A model generated the notes under the pieces. It was given only the letters and a program-made list of their open reading frames with translations, searched no databases and had not been told where the DNA came from. This document shows, piece after piece, positions 21,089 to 30,303 of a stretch of DNA of 64,000 nucleotides. The stretch spans positions 124,001-188,000 of the forward strand of contig CANQKD010000002.1 of NCBI GenBank assembly GCA_947624375.1. The letters run 5' to 3'. Every line of letters starts with the position of its first letter. Position 1 is the first letter of the stretch. Origin of the DNA: an uncultured Clostridia bacterium. Its GTDB lineage: Bacteria; Bacillota; Clostridia; Oscillospirales; Ruminococcaceae. The position numbers and the translations under genes are program-made.

Positions 21089-21994
21089 TTACTGCGCGAA
21101 CGTCTTTTGCGGTATTATAATATCGAGAGCTTTTCTGTGATTTGTTATCTCCGCGACCTTATATTTGCCGCCGTCCTCGCCGTCAAGCGTCCACGCTATC
21201 TCCTCATCGCAGGTTATTCGCAGTGATGATGTCTTGAAAGTAACAAAGTGCTTGGGGTCAAGGTCGCCGACCAGAAGTTTTGCCAGCAGCCCCTGAAATT
21301 CCATAATGCCGTTGGGCATTTTTATAAGCACCACTTCAAACAGACCGTCGTCAAAAAACACATCTTTTGTGGTGATAAGCTGCTTCATGCCGCCCACCGA
21401 AAAAGCATTTGTCACCATGCCTAAAAGAAAATCGCCTTGCACAGTTTCGCCGTCATGCTCGATGGTAAGGTCATATGCCTCCAGCTTGTTGAGGCGTTTT
21501 GCGCCCTCGAGGATATACGCCAGATGCCCCAGCACATTTTTGACATTCTGCGGCGTTTCATAGGAAACATCTGTAAAAGCGCCGAAAGCTGCTACATAAC
21601 AGTAATATTCTCCGTTGAAAGAGCCTATATCTATATTGTAGCGTTTGCCCTCCAGCACATTTCTGGCGGCTTCGGAGACGTTCTTGGGTATCTCAACGCT
21701 TCTGGCAAAGTCGTTTGTCGTGCCCGACGGTATATAACCCAGCGGCACGTTCACACCGCTTTTCAGTATGCCTTTAATGCTCTCACTCAGGGTGCCGTCA
21801 CCGCCCGAGACTACGATAAGGTCATATTTATCGGCATTTTCGCTGATTTTTTCAAAGGCGTCGAGCCTGTACTGCGTGGGGTAGGCTGTAACTAAATATC
21901 CGCCTGCGGTAAAGGTGTTTATTATATCGCTCAGGTTTTCAGCGACTTGGCTCCTGCCTGCGCGGGCGTTATAAATAAAAAGCATTTTCTTCAT
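21089..21994 (-). CDS. Diacylglycerol/lipid kinase family protein (DagK/YegS-like)
   Basis: Probable lipid kinase acting at the inner membrane face, 301 residues. The catalytic domain signature is SGGDGTLSESIKG, followed by PLGYIPSGTTNDFARS, and the C-terminal YegS-like domain contains WTLDGEDGG. In Firmicutes such enzymes recycle diacylglycerol released by lipoteichoic-acid synthesis. An open frame starts at 22021, but the ATG at 21994 has GGAG 9 bases before it and starts the conserved MKKMLFIYNARAG, so I use it. Confidence 0.9.
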   Translation of the reverse strand: MKKMLFIYNARAGRSQVAENLSDIINTFTAGGYLVTAYPTQYRLDAFEKISENADKYDLIVVSGGDGTLSESIKGILKSGVNVPLGYIPSGTTNDFARSVEIPKNVSEAARNVLEGKRYNIDIGSFNGEYYCYVAAFGAFTDVSYETPQNVKNVLGHLAYILEGAKRLNKLEAYDLTIEHDGETVQGDFLLGMVTNAFSVGGMKQLITTKDVFFDDGLFEVVLIKMPNGIMEFQGLLAKLLVGDLDPKHFVTFKTSSLRITCDEEIAWTLDGEDGGKYKVAEITNHRKALDIIIPQKTFAQ

Positions 21995-22113
21995 AAAAGT
22001 TATCTCCAAAATTATCTCCATAGTGTGTTCATATACAAAATTATTTTATACCTTTTATATTTTTTTGTCAATAGAATTATTCTTAATTTTTTGAAATATA
22101 TTGTCTGCCGCAC

Positions 22114-22142
22114 TTTACAAAGGGTATAAAATGTGTTAAAAT
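22114..22142 (+). promoter_or_regulatory. Possible promoter of TPR-like membrane protein gene
   Basis: TTTACA and TAAAAT with a 17-base spacer, 40 bases before the start codon. Confidence 0.5.
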
Positions 22143-22181
22143 ATTAGTGTATGACTTAAACCTTACGGGGAGGCGAATTTT

Positions 22182-23024
22182 TTGAAACACCCTGTTTTAT
22201 TCGCGCTTAAAACAATATGGCTGATATTCTGCGCATCGCTCGTTGCCGCCTGCTCTGCTGTAACGCTTATATGGCTTACGGGAAAAGTGAGGCAGCTGCG
22301 GCAGCTTTCGCTTATATTTTTTGATGCGTTCGGCATTGCCGTGCTTGTATGCACCGCGATAGCCACGATAAGGGTATCACTGAAAGCGCGCAAATACTAC
22401 TCTATATACTCAAAAAGCATTGAAGAGGGCTACACCGACAGATTTTTCAAATATTTTGAAAAGCGTGCAAAACGCGCTATTACCAAAAAGAAGAAGTTCG
22501 ATGCGACCATGGCGCTGGCTTCGTGCTATGCAGAGGCAGGCAGATACACCGATGCGGTAGACACCTTGCACAGGATAGATTTTTACTCGCTGAGCGAAAA
22601 GGCAAGGGCTGAATACTACAGCACCGCGCTTTACACCGAAATAATCTCGGGCAACACCGCTGAGGCTGAAAAGATATATGCGGCAGGCAAAGGGCTTTTG
22701 CAAAAATACAGCGGCGGAAGCTTCGGCGAGGAGATAGACCGCACTCTGGCGGCGCTTTCGTTTGCACGGGGCGACTTTTACGATGCCGAGACAAAGCTTT
22801 TAGATCTTTGCGAACAAGCCCTGCCCGAGCGGATAGCTTCTTCGTGCGGTGTATACCTTACTATGGTATATCTTCAGACCGACAGGCTTGAAAAGGCTAA
22901 GGCGGCGGCAGAGATGACTATTCCCAACGTTTCGTCATACCGCGACAAACAGGCTTTGCTGCGGCTTATGAAGTGCATTGAAAACGGCTACGGCGCGCAA
23001 AGCGAAAGTACGGGCATAACTTAA
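22182..23024 (+). CDS. Membrane protein with TPR-like helical repeats, unknown role
   Basis: A 280-residue product starting at TTG after a strong GGGGAGGCG site. Two membrane helices (about 5-28 and 41-63) are followed by a cytoplasmic region of repeated helix pairs with tetratricopeptide character, such as MALASCYAEAGRYTDAVDTL and MVYLQTDRLEKAKAAAEM. TPR domains are protein scaffolds, so it may assemble a membrane complex. I do not recognise a named family. It is monocistronic, facing a repeat island. Confidence 0.75.
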   Translation: MKHPVLFALKTIWLIFCASLVAACSAVTLIWLTGKVRQLRQLSLIFFDAFGIAVLVCTAIATIRVSLKARKYYSIYSKSIEEGYTDRFFKYFEKRAKRAITKKKKFDATMALASCYAEAGRYTDAVDTLHRIDFYSLSEKARAEYYSTALYTEIISGNTAEAEKIYAAGKGLLQKYSGGSFGEEIDRTLAALSFARGDFYDAETKLLDLCEQALPERIASSCGVYLTMVYLQTDRLEKAKAAAEMTIPNVSSYRDKQALLRLMKCIENGYGAQSESTGIT

Positions 23025-23051
23025 TTGCGTTGTTAAGATAGATCTAAGTTT

Positions 23052-23156
23052 GCGCTTACACATTGAACGCCTGCAAGCAGTCGGTCAAGTGCAGAAAAAA
23101 TCCCTCGCCGCAAAAACGCTTGGCGGCGCACACCTTGCGGTGTGACGGGCTTTTTC
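23052..23156 (-). repeat. Three-hairpin element, inverted copy
   Basis: Reverse-strand copy of the element at 2951-3084. The CACACC-GCAA-GGTGTG stem and the GGCGAGGGATTTTTTCTGCA core are conserved; the third hairpin is degenerate. Confidence 0.75.
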
Positions 23157-23157
23157 T

Positions 23158-23397
23158 ACTAGAGGCTAGAAGTGAGAAGTTAGAAGTAAGAAACGTTTTT
23201 TAAAACTCTTGAGGCAGTTTTCCATACCTGCGATTTACAAGAGGCAAGAAGCAAGAAATTGCTTTTTATAGTTTAGTGCCGTCTTTTCAAAGCCAAACAT
23301 CTTGCCTCTTGCTTCTTGTAGACCGCAGGCATGGTGATTTAGTGCAATGTCGAGAAAAATATTTCTAACTTCTAACCTCTAATTTCTAACTTCTAAT
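23158..23397. repeat. Heptanucleotide arrays in both orientations
   Basis: 23165-23192 is four GYWAGAA-type 7-mers. 23237-23257 and 23299-23319 are three 7-mers each of the GCAAGAA / YTCTTGC type. 23363-23397 is five in register: TTCTAAC, TTCTAAC, CTCTAAT, TTCTAAC, TTCTAAT. Confidence 0.8.
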
Positions 23398-23603
23398 AGG
23401 GCAAGAAATTTGGACTTGTCTGTACTGCGAGTTTTCCGCAGTACGTTGTAATTCATGTTTCCGCACTACTGACCTCTTTTGCCTTACAAACAAAACCTAT
23501 GCGTATTTCGCTATTTAGCCGTAATCTCAAAGGCACGAAGTTCCGAGCGAAGAGGTCGCGACATTCCACCAAGGCTCAGCGCGTGGTCGTAGGTGTCGGG
23601 TAC

Positions 23604-23836
23604 AGCGGTCGCAAGCGACCGCTTAAAGAGAGCTCGAGGGGAAATTTTAGATAAGAAGGGAGCAAGTTTCGCAAGAAACTTGGCGCGTTCGTTTACGAAC
23701 GCTGCGGAGCCTGCGCGCCCTGCCTTGCAGATACACTCCCTATATCCTCTATGGCACACTTCGCGAAGCGAAGTGCAGAAGAATTGGGCTTTTATATATT
23801 GTTGCCCAATTCTTCACGCGGTCGCTCGCGACCGCT
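23604..23836. repeat. Block of perfect inverted repeats
   Basis: Hairpins in series: AGCGGTCGC (23604-23623), CAAGTTTC (23663-23682), GCGTTCG (23685-23702), CACTTCGC (23757-23775), AGAATTGGGC (23780-23813) and GCGGTCGC (23818-23835). The first and last share the GCGGTCGC arm, so the outer arms can also pair across the whole block. Confidence 0.7.
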
Positions 23837-23910
23837 ACCCCTCGAACAGAGATGTGCGAAAGTTGTAGCCCACTCAAAATGAGAAGAAACCAAAATAAAG
23901 TGGAGCGGCG

Positions 23911-24046
23911 AACGAAAAAAGCCCGTCACACCGCAAGGTGTGCGCCGCCGACCGTTTTTGGCGGCGAGGGATTTTTTCTGCACTTGCCAGACTGTTCACA
24001 GTCTGGCAACGTGTGCGCTCCTGCGCTGCGCGTAAGCGCGAATAAT
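23911..24046 (+). repeat. Three-hairpin element, copy 2
   Basis: Same order as copy 1 at 2951, but the third hairpin is TTGCCAGACTG-TTCA-CAGTCTGGCAA (23984-24009) in place of TTGACCG/CGGTCAA, with the flanks unchanged. Confidence 0.8.
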
Positions 24047-24104
24047 AATTTATATCACAAACACTTTATATATGGTGTAATCTAATAATGAAAGGTTTGA
24101 AAAT

Positions 24105-24608
24105 ATGGCTCAGCAGCTTATAGACTGGCTTACAACTACTCTCTCGGCACTGCCGAAAGAGCTTATAATTTTCATAATATCGATGATACCGATACTGGAA
24201 CTGAGGGGCGGCATTATTGCGGCATCGCTTCTGCACGTGCCGATAACCACCGCCATACCCGTATGCCTTATAGGCAACATAATACCCATACCGTTTATCC
24301 TGCTGTTTATCACGAAGATATTCGAGCTTTTGAAAAAGACTAAACACCTCGGCGGCTTGGTGACAAAGCTTGAAAACAAGGCTATGGGAAAGAGCGACAA
24401 GATACAAAAATATGAGTTCTGGGGGCTGGTGCTGTTTGTCGGCATACCGCTGCCCGGCACCGGCGCATGGACGGGTTCGCTGATAGCGGCGCTGTTACGG
24501 GTAAAGCTGAAAAAAGCCGTTCCTGCGATATTTTTGGGGCTGATCTTAGCGGTGCTGATAATGTGCACCGTTTCATACTTCATACCTTGGCTGATAAAGG
24601 CTATTTAA
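24105..24608 (+). CDS. Small multidrug export family membrane protein (COG2426)
   Basis: A 167-residue polytopic membrane protein with about five hydrophobic segments. It matches the Sm_multidrug_ex family by ISMIPILELRGGI near residue 25, the PVCLIGNIIPIPFIL helix, and FVGIPLPGTGAWTGSLIA near 110. The family name reflects early annotation; the transported substrate is not established. It lies 15 bases ahead of the GH2 gene in the same direction, so the two may be cotranscribed. Confidence 0.88.
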   Translation: MAQQLIDWLTTTLSALPKELIIFIISMIPILELRGGIIAASLLHVPITTAIPVCLIGNIIPIPFILLFITKIFELLKKTKHLGGLVTKLENKAMGKSDKIQKYEFWGLVLFVGIPLPGTGAWTGSLIAALLRVKLKKAVPAIFLGLILAVLIMCTVSYFIPWLIKAI

Positions 24609-24623
24609 GGGGGCTTTGGGCAA

Positions 24624-27269
24624 ATGCTGAAAATGAAAGATATTTCAGGAACATGGGAGTTTGCCTTTGACAAAAGCGGCGGATATCACGACACTATATC
24701 GATGCCGAACACTACCTCTCACGCCAAAAAAGGAAAGCAAAATGATAAGGCTGAAGAAGGTCATCTTACCGACATATACGAATACGAGGGAGAGGCTTGG
24801 CTGAGAAAGTGTGTGGTCTTTCAAAAGTGTAAGGGCAAGGCGCAGCTTTTTCTTGAACGGACGAGAATTACAGACCTTTACATAGACGGCAAATTTTTAG
24901 GCAGGCAGGACAGCCTTTGCACGCCGCACATTTATGATGTTACGCCATTTTGCGACGGTGAAGTGCACGAGATAGAAATATGTATCTCAAACGTGGGGTA
25001 CAAAACAAAAGGCGGTCACATGACTTCGCCGGACACGCAGACCAACTGGCTTGGCATTACCGGACGCATGGAGATAATATACAGCGGCAGGTCGTATGCC
25101 GAAAATGTGCGGATACTTAGCAAAATTGAGACCGACAATATTACGGTATTTTTTGACATTGGCGGCGAAGAAACGACCAGAGTTTCGGTGTATGCCACTG
25201 ATGGTGAAAAGACTTATCCTGCAATCTTAATTCAAGGAGGCAGGAATGTTTCGGCTTTCATATTTATACGCGGCGGGGCTAAACTTTGGAGCGAATTTTC
25301 GCCGTTTTTATATGATATTGTGATAGATGTAGACGGCGACCGCATTACCAAAAAAGCAGGAATAAGAAAGCTATCGTGCCAAGGCGGCAAATTTTTGATA
25401 AACGGCAAGAAGACCTTTCTGCGCGGCAAGCACGATGGCATGATATTCCCTCTGACGGGGTACGCGCCGACCGACACCGAAAGCTGGCTGAGGCACATGA
25501 AAACAGCGCAGCAGTACGGCATAAACCACTACCGATTTCACACCTGCTGCCCACCCGAGGCGGCGTTTGAAGCGGCTGATATTCTGGGAATTTATATGGA
25601 GCCCGAGCTGCCTTTCTGGGGCACGGTGGCGGCGCCGGGAGAGGACGGTTACAACGAGGAGGAGCAGCAGTACCTTGTTGAAGAGGGCAAGCGCATTCTC
25701 ACGCAGTTTGGCGATCACCCGTCGTTCTGCATGATGTCGATGGGTAACGAGCTCTGGGGCAGCCCCGAGCGCATAAACGAGATAATGGGAATACTGAAAA
25801 AGCACGATGACAGGGTGCTTTTTACGCAGGGGTCGAACAATTTCCAGTTCTTCCCCTGTGAGGTAGAAAACGATGACTTCTTCGTGGGTGTGCGGCTGTC
25901 TTCATCGCGGCTGATAAGGGGCTCATATGCGATGTGCGATGCGCCGCTGGGGCACGTACAGACGGATATGCCGAGCACTTTGAAAGACTACGACACCGTT
26001 ATAAGCGGCTCTGCGGCGGATAGCGTGGGCAAGGGCGGCAAGATAAGCATACAGTACGGCACGGGCGTAAAAGAAGTTGATGCGACGGGTATGCAGGGCG
26101 GTTTTCAGCCCAAAACACCTATTGTTACGCACGAGATAGGTCAGTATGAGACTTTCCCTGACTTCAGAGAGATCGAGAAGTACACGGGCTCTTTAAAGGC
26201 ACGAAATTTTGAGATATTCAGAAAACGCCTTGAGGAAAAGGGTCTGCTGCCGCTGGCTGACGACTTTTTCAAGGCGAGCGGTGCGCTTGCTGCCGATTGT
26301 TACAAAGAGGAACTGGAGGCTGTTTTGCGCTCGAAAACGCTGGCAGGCTGCCAGATACTTGACATACAGGATTTCAGCGGTCAGGGCACTGCGCTGGTGG
26401 GTATGCTGGACGCTTTCATGGACAGCAAGGGGCTTATAACGAGCGAAAAATGGCGCGGTTTCTTCTCTCAGTGCGTGATACTGGCGCGGTTTGAAAGCTA
26501 TGTATGCACCGAGGGGCAGAAGTTTTCCGCTCTTGTGCAGCTGACGGACTACGGGAATGTATCTCACGAGGGCGAGAAGCTGTACTGGCGTCTGGGCGGC
26601 AGCAGCGGAAGTTTTGTCATACCGAAATACGACTGCTACGCTGACATAGGGCAGATAGAGGCAACTATTGACTGCGGCTTAGGCAGTGCGGAGCTGACGC
26701 TTTGGATAGAGGGGAGCGACATATGCAACAGCTACAGGCTGAACATTATAAAGGACATACCGAAAATTGTTACAGAGGGCTGCGTTAAGAAAGAACTTGA
26801 CGAGGAAGCGATAAGCACACTGAAAAACGGCGGCAATGTACTGATATTCGCAAGGCCCGAAGAAAGCAAGAGCATCGAGGGCTTTTACTGCACAGACTTC
26901 TGGTGCTACCCGATGTTCAGAAGCATTTCGCAGTCGGTGGGCAAGCCCTTGCCTGTGGGTACTATGGGGCTGCTCATTGACAATACACACCCTGCGCTTT
27001 CGGGCTTTAAGTGCGAAAAATTCACCACGCCGCAGTGGTACGGGATAGTTACAAATTCGCGCAGTGAGATACTTGACGGCAACAGTGACAAGAGGGCAAT
27101 TGTTCGTACTATTGACAACTTTGAGCGTGCGCATGATCTGGCGCTTATATACGAATACGACCTCTTTGGCGGCAAGGTGATAGTATGCGGCTGCGATCTC
27201 AGAGACCTTGAAAAAACGAGCGAAGGCAGAGCTTTGGCGGCATCGCTTATTGAGTATGCAAAAAAGTGA
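24624..27269 (+). CDS. Glycoside hydrolase family 2 enzyme, cytoplasmic
   Basis: Retaining exo-glycosidase of 881 residues with no signal peptide, so it acts on imported oligosaccharides. It has an N-terminal jelly-roll sugar-binding domain (about 1-155), an immunoglobulin-like domain (about 155-245), and a TIM barrel starting at FLINGKKTFLRG. The likely acid/base is Glu376 in SMGNELWG and the likely nucleophile Glu504 in THEIGQYE. About 300 further residues form extra beta domains. The substrate cannot be read from sequence alone; beta-galactosidase, beta-glucuronidase and beta-mannosidase are all GH2. GGGGGC precedes the ATG. Confidence 0.85.
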   Translation: MLKMKDISGTWEFAFDKSGGYHDTISMPNTTSHAKKGKQNDKAEEGHLTDIYEYEGEAWLRKCVVFQKCKGKAQLFLERTRITDLYIDGKFLGRQDSLCTPHIYDVTPFCDGEVHEIEICISNVGYKTKGGHMTSPDTQTNWLGITGRMEIIYSGRSYAENVRILSKIETDNITVFFDIGGEETTRVSVYATDGEKTYPAILIQGGRNVSAFIFIRGGAKLWSEFSPFLYDIVIDVDGDRITKKAGIRKLSCQGGKFLINGKKTFLRGKHDGMIFPLTGYAPTDTESWLRHMKTAQQYGINHYRFHTCCPPEAAFEAADILGIYMEPELPFWGTVAAPGEDGYNEEEQQYLVEEGKRILTQFGDHPSFCMMSMGNELWGSPERINEIMGILKKHDDRVLFTQGSNNFQFFPCEVENDDFFVGVRLSSSRLIRGSYAMCDAPLGHVQTDMPSTLKDYDTVISGSAADSVGKGGKISIQYGTGVKEVDATGMQGGFQPKTPIVTHEIGQYETFPDFREIEKYTGSLKARNFEIFRKRLEEKGLLPLADDFFKASGALAADCYKEELEAVLRSKTLAGCQILDIQDFSGQGTALVGMLDAFMDSKGLITSEKWRGFFSQCVILARFESYVCTEGQKFSALVQLTDYGNVSHEGEKLYWRLGGSSGSFVIPKYDCYADIGQIEATIDCGLGSAELTLWIEGSDICNSYRLNIIKDIPKIVTEGCVKKELDEEAISTLKNGGNVLIFARPEESKSIEGFYCTDFWCYPMFRSISQSVGKPLPVGTMGLLIDNTHPALSGFKCEKFTTPQWYGIVTNSRSEILDGNSDKRAIVRTIDNFERAHDLALIYEYDLFGGKVIVCGCDLRDLEKTSEGRALAASLIEYAKK

Positions 27270-27321
27270 ACAGATCTTAACGATACGCATAATATATGGT
27301 AAAAAAGAAAGGCGAATGGTC

Positions 27322-27813
27322 ATGCCTGAGTTTCATTCATACCCTCTTGACAAGGAATCTGCTGTGGCATATGCAAAAAAGTGGGCTATGTCGCGCAATC
27401 AGATATACTATGATTTTGATGACATAGGTGGAGACTGCACGAATTTCATATCGCAGTGTGTGCGCGCCGGCGGAGCAATAATGAATTACACCAAAGATGT
27501 TGGCTGGTACTACAACACCACTTACGACAGATCCGCATCATGGTCGAGCGTATACTATTTTCACAAATTTATAACGACCAATGCAGGCGTAGGTCCATAT
27601 GGCGAAGAAGCAACGCTTGCCGATGCTGCAACGGGTGACATAATACAGCTTGGCAACGGTGAAAAGTTTTACCACAGCCTGTTCGTAACAGGTATGCGCG
27701 GAGGAGTGCCGCTGGTCTGCGCTCACACCGACAATGCTTTGGACAGGTCGCTGAGTTCCTACAGATACGAAACTGCGCGCTGTATAAAAATACTCGGTGT
27801 ACGTATTCGTTAA
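27322..27813 (+). CDS. Putative amidase-domain protein (Amidase_6 type)
   Basis: A 163-residue protein resembling the putative amidase domain found with sporulation and cell-wall proteins in Clostridia: YDFDDIGGDCTNFISQ with candidate nucleophile Cys39, and FYHSLFVTG with His118. It would be a papain-like (NlpC/P60-related) hydrolase. No signal peptide is seen. A frame is open from 27208 inside the GH2 gene; I choose the ATG at 27322 because AAAGG lies 9 bases before it (the ATG at 27316 is too close). Probably cotranscribed with GH2. Confidence 0.8.
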   Translation: MPEFHSYPLDKESAVAYAKKWAMSRNQIYYDFDDIGGDCTNFISQCVRAGGAIMNYTKDVGWYYNTTYDRSASWSSVYYFHKFITTNAGVGPYGEEATLADAATGDIIQLGNGEKFYHSLFVTGMRGGVPLVCAHTDNALDRSLSSYRYETARCIKILGVRIR

Positions 27814-27832
27814 AATTTGTATTAAACGGCGC

Positions 27833-27867
27833 AAAAAAGCCGCTCCTTTGTGGGGAGTGGCTTTTAT
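27833..27867. terminator. Bidirectional terminator
   Basis: AAAAGCCGCTCC (27835-27846) pairs with GGAGTGGCTTTT (27854-27865). It lies between the amidase gene and the converging rmuC, overlapping the rmuC stop. Confidence 0.85.
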
Positions 27868-29156
27868 TATGTCTGTTCGCTGTCGTCACTGTCTGCAAGA
27901 CCGAGAATAGCGTTCGCGTCAAGCGAATTATCGAGCGTTTCAACGCCTCGCAGGCTGCGGTTTATAGCCCTGCTTCTTGTGCCTATAAGCTTGTCCAGCT
28001 CATCATCTGCCTGCCGCAGACGGTTACGCGCAGAATCGAGCACCGCGCCGAAATTGCCGAACTCTTTCTTTGTGGCTTCAAGGATCTTCCACACCTCGCC
28101 GCTTTTTTTCTGTATGGCAAGCGTGCGAAAGCCCATTTGCAGGCTGTTGAGCATTGCCGCCATGGTAGACGGTCCTGCGATATTTACCTTATACTCGCGC
28201 TGGAGCGTTTCGACCAGTCCCATGTTTATTACCTCTGCATACAGTCCCTCAAAAGGCAGGAACATTATCGCAAAGTCTGTGGTATACGGCGGCGCTATGT
28301 ACTTGTCGTGTATGCTTTTCGCACAGCGTTTTATCTCAGCTTCAAGTGCGCTGCGCCGCTGTTTCAGAAGCTCGGCATCGCCGCTGTCGTAGGCATCTAG
28401 CAGAGCCGAAAACCTGTCCTGCGGAAATTTTGAGTCTATAGGCAGATAAACATACTCGCCGGTATCTGCACCCGGAAGATTTACAGTATAATCGACCTTT
28501 TCACTGCTTCCCGGCTTGACCTGCTGCTGCGCGCTGTACTGACCGGGGGCAAGTATCTCTTCTAAGATCGCGCCCAGCTGTATTTCGCCGAGCGTGCCCC
28601 TTGTCTTTACGTTTGAGAGGACGTTTTTCAGATCTGTAACGCCGCTTGCAACGCTCTTCATCTCTCCCAGACCCTTATGCACCTGTTCCAGCCTTTCGTT
28701 TACCGCCGAAAAAGACTGCGTGAGTCTGTCGTTGAGGGTTTTCTGCAACTTTTCGTTGACGGTATCGTTTATTTTATCAAGGCTCTCGCTGTTTGACTGC
28801 CTTATTTTTTCAAGAGATGCCAGAAGCTCCAAGCTTATTCTGTTGAACTCGCTCTCCAGCCGAAGCAGCTTTTCGTTCACGGCTTTTTGCTGCTGCTCCT
28901 GTGATGCGCGCAGCTCTCCGCCGAGTTTTGATATGCTGTTCACAACGCTGTCGCTCAGCCTGCTTACGCTGTTCATTATCATGTCGCTTTGCATTTTATA
29001 CTCTTTTTCAAGAAGCTCAGTCTGCATGATCACAGACTGAATATCGTCTTCGAGCTTTTCTGTATTGCCGCCGCTGCCCTGCTTTACTAAAACTAAAACG
29101 AGCAGTATCAGGTTTACAACGCAGCACACAAGAGCAAGTATTTCTACGATTTCCAT
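27867..29156 (-). CDS. rmuC: DNA recombination protein RmuC
   Basis: Nuclease-like protein reported to limit DNA inversion between short inverted repeats in E. coli. The 429 residues have an N-terminal membrane helix (about 5-24), a long coiled coil (about 30-190), and the conserved RmuC domain with TRGTLGEIQLGAILEEIL, PIDSKFPQDRF and the TDFAIMFLPFEGLYAE segment. It follows the DUF4236 gene by 19 bases. Its presence in a genome rich in inverted repeats is suggestive but not evidence of a link. Confidence 0.95.
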   Translation of the reverse strand: MEIVEILALVCCVVNLILLVLVLVKQGSGGNTEKLEDDIQSVIMQTELLEKEYKMQSDMIMNSVSRLSDSVVNSISKLGGELRASQEQQQKAVNEKLLRLESEFNRISLELLASLEKIRQSNSESLDKINDTVNEKLQKTLNDRLTQSFSAVNERLEQVHKGLGEMKSVASGVTDLKNVLSNVKTRGTLGEIQLGAILEEILAPGQYSAQQQVKPGSSEKVDYTVNLPGADTGEYVYLPIDSKFPQDRFSALLDAYDSGDAELLKQRRSALEAEIKRCAKSIHDKYIAPPYTTDFAIMFLPFEGLYAEVINMGLVETLQREYKVNIAGPSTMAAMLNSLQMGFRTLAIQKKSGEVWKILEATKKEFGNFGAVLDSARNRLRQADDELDKLIGTRSRAINRSLRGVETLDNSLDANAILGLADSDDSEQT

Positions 29157-29175
29157 GCAGTTTTCCTCTCACCTG

Positions 29176-29751
29176 TCATTCAACGTTGACCGTTACGGCA
29201 TCGGTGGTCTTGCCGTCGTAGGTTATCTTTATCGAAGCCGCGCCTTCTTCTACGCCTTTTACGGTAAAATGCACGGTCTCTGTGTACGCCTGCTTGAAGC
29301 TTACCTCAACGGCAGAGGTGTTGTCAACGTCAATATCGAAGTCTTTCTCCTTCGCGCCGGACATATCTTTGCCGTCGCACTCGAGTATTATGTTCACCGT
29401 TTTGCCGACCGCAACGTTGTATTCATCTTTGCGCCACTGCATACCACCGCTTTTCCCGCTGAAAACGCCGAAGTATTTAAGCAGACCGAATATCACGAAT
29501 ATTGCTGCTATTACAGAGCATATCGCGGAAATTACGACCTTTGACTTGCTTCCCTTTTTGCTTTTTGAGCCGCTTGAAGTGGTATACGACAGCCCTGTGC
29601 CGGGTATGCCTATGGTAGTGGTCTGTCTGCCGCTGGTGCTTACGGTATGGTGCACGCCTTTTGTGCCAACGGTAACGCTCGCGCTCTTTTTGCTGAGGTT
29701 GACCCTTGTATTGTCGTTCACCTTTACGCTTTTATGAAAATTAAGTCCCAT
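29176..29751 (-). CDS. DUF4236 membrane protein with Ig-like domain
   Basis: 191 residues of unknown function. The N-terminal DUF4236 segment is clear (MGLNFHKSVKV, NLSKKSASVTVGTKGVHHTV, GIPGTGLSYT; about 1-60). A Lys/Ser patch, one membrane helix (about 72-94) and an extracytoplasmic Big-like beta domain (about 105-190) follow. The frame opens with GTG at 29760, but AAGGTGA is placed for the ATG at 29751, where the family sequence begins. Confidence 0.87.
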   Translation of the reverse strand: MGLNFHKSVKVNDNTRVNLSKKSASVTVGTKGVHHTVSTSGRQTTTIGIPGTGLSYTTSSGSKSKKGSKSKVVISAICSVIAAIFVIFGLLKYFGVFSGKSGGMQWRKDEYNVAVGKTVNIILECDGKDMSGAKEKDFDIDVDNTSAVEVSFKQAYTETVHFTVKGVEEGAASIKITYDGKTTDAVTVNVE

Positions 29752-29782
29752 GTTTTTCACCTTTCTTTATGTATATAATAAC

Positions 29783-29811
29783 AGTATAACACAAAACACA
29801 GCAAACGTCAA
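29783..29811 (-). promoter_or_regulatory. Promoter of DUF4236-rmuC operon
   Basis: Minus-strand TTGACG and TATACT, 17-base spacer. Confidence 0.85.
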
Positions 29812-29824
29812 GCGCTTACTGTGT

Positions 29825-29865
29825 AAAAAAGCACCCTGCAAAAGGCATTATTTGCTCCGCAGGGT
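29825..29865 (-). terminator. tadA terminator
   Basis: On the minus strand ACCCTGC (29865-29859) pairs with GCAGGGT (29839-29833), followed by GC and six T residues. The stem overlaps the last tadA codons. Confidence 0.75.
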
Positions 29866-30303
29866 CTTGAAAAAATCAGAAAGGATATCCGCGCACTCAT
29901 TCTGCATAACGCCGCCGATGATCTGCGGTCTATGGTTATAAGGCAGCTCGAACAGCTTTACAACGCTTTCGCACGAGCCTGCCTTTTTATCATACGCGCC
30001 GAACACCACGCGCTCAATACGCGAATTTATTATCGCGCCGCAGCACATAGGGCAGGGCTCCAGGGTAACAAACATTTCGCAGTCTATCAGCCGCCAGCCG
30101 CCGAGAGTCTTGCTTGCCTCATTTATTGCGATTATTTCGGCATGGGCAAGGGGGCTTTTGCCGCTCTCACGCAGGTTATAGCCCTTCCCTACTATCTCAC
30201 CGGTCGACTTTTTAACTATCACCGCGCCCACCGGCACTTCGCCCAGAGCAGCGGCTTTTTTTGCAAGCTCTACCGCGCGCGACATATACTCCTCGTCAGT
30301 CAT
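29848..30303 (-). CDS. tadA: tRNA-specific adenosine deaminase
   Basis: Converts A34 to inosine in tRNA-Arg(ACG). The 151 residues hold the complete zinc deaminase site: His54 and catalytic Glu56 in PLAHAEI, and Cys84 / Cys87 in LEPCPMCCGA. The ATG overlaps the end of the upstream transporter gene by 8 bases, indicating translational coupling. Confidence 0.96.
   Translation of the reverse strand: MTDEEYMSRAVELAKKAAALGEVPVGAVIVKKSTGEIVGKGYNLRESGKSPLAHAEIIAINEASKTLGGWRLIDCEMFVTLEPCPMCCGAIINSRIERVVFGAYDKKAGSCESVVKLFELPYNHRPQIIGGVMQNECADILSDFFKTLRSK

Larger units (their letters stand above)
23025..24060. repeat. Repeat island 2, gene-free
   Basis: About 1 kb with no supportable gene. From left to right: an inverted three-hairpin element (23052-23156), heptanucleotide arrays (23158-23192, 23237-23257, 23299-23319, 23363-23397), a block of seven perfect short inverted repeats (23604-23836), and a forward three-hairpin element (23911-24046). 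Open frames here, such as 23511-23759, follow palindromes rather than coding patterns. Confidence 0.75.

Noticed and set aside
23511-23759. 82-codon frame in repeat island 2
   Set aside because: Follows inverted repeats, no ribosome site, no plausible protein.
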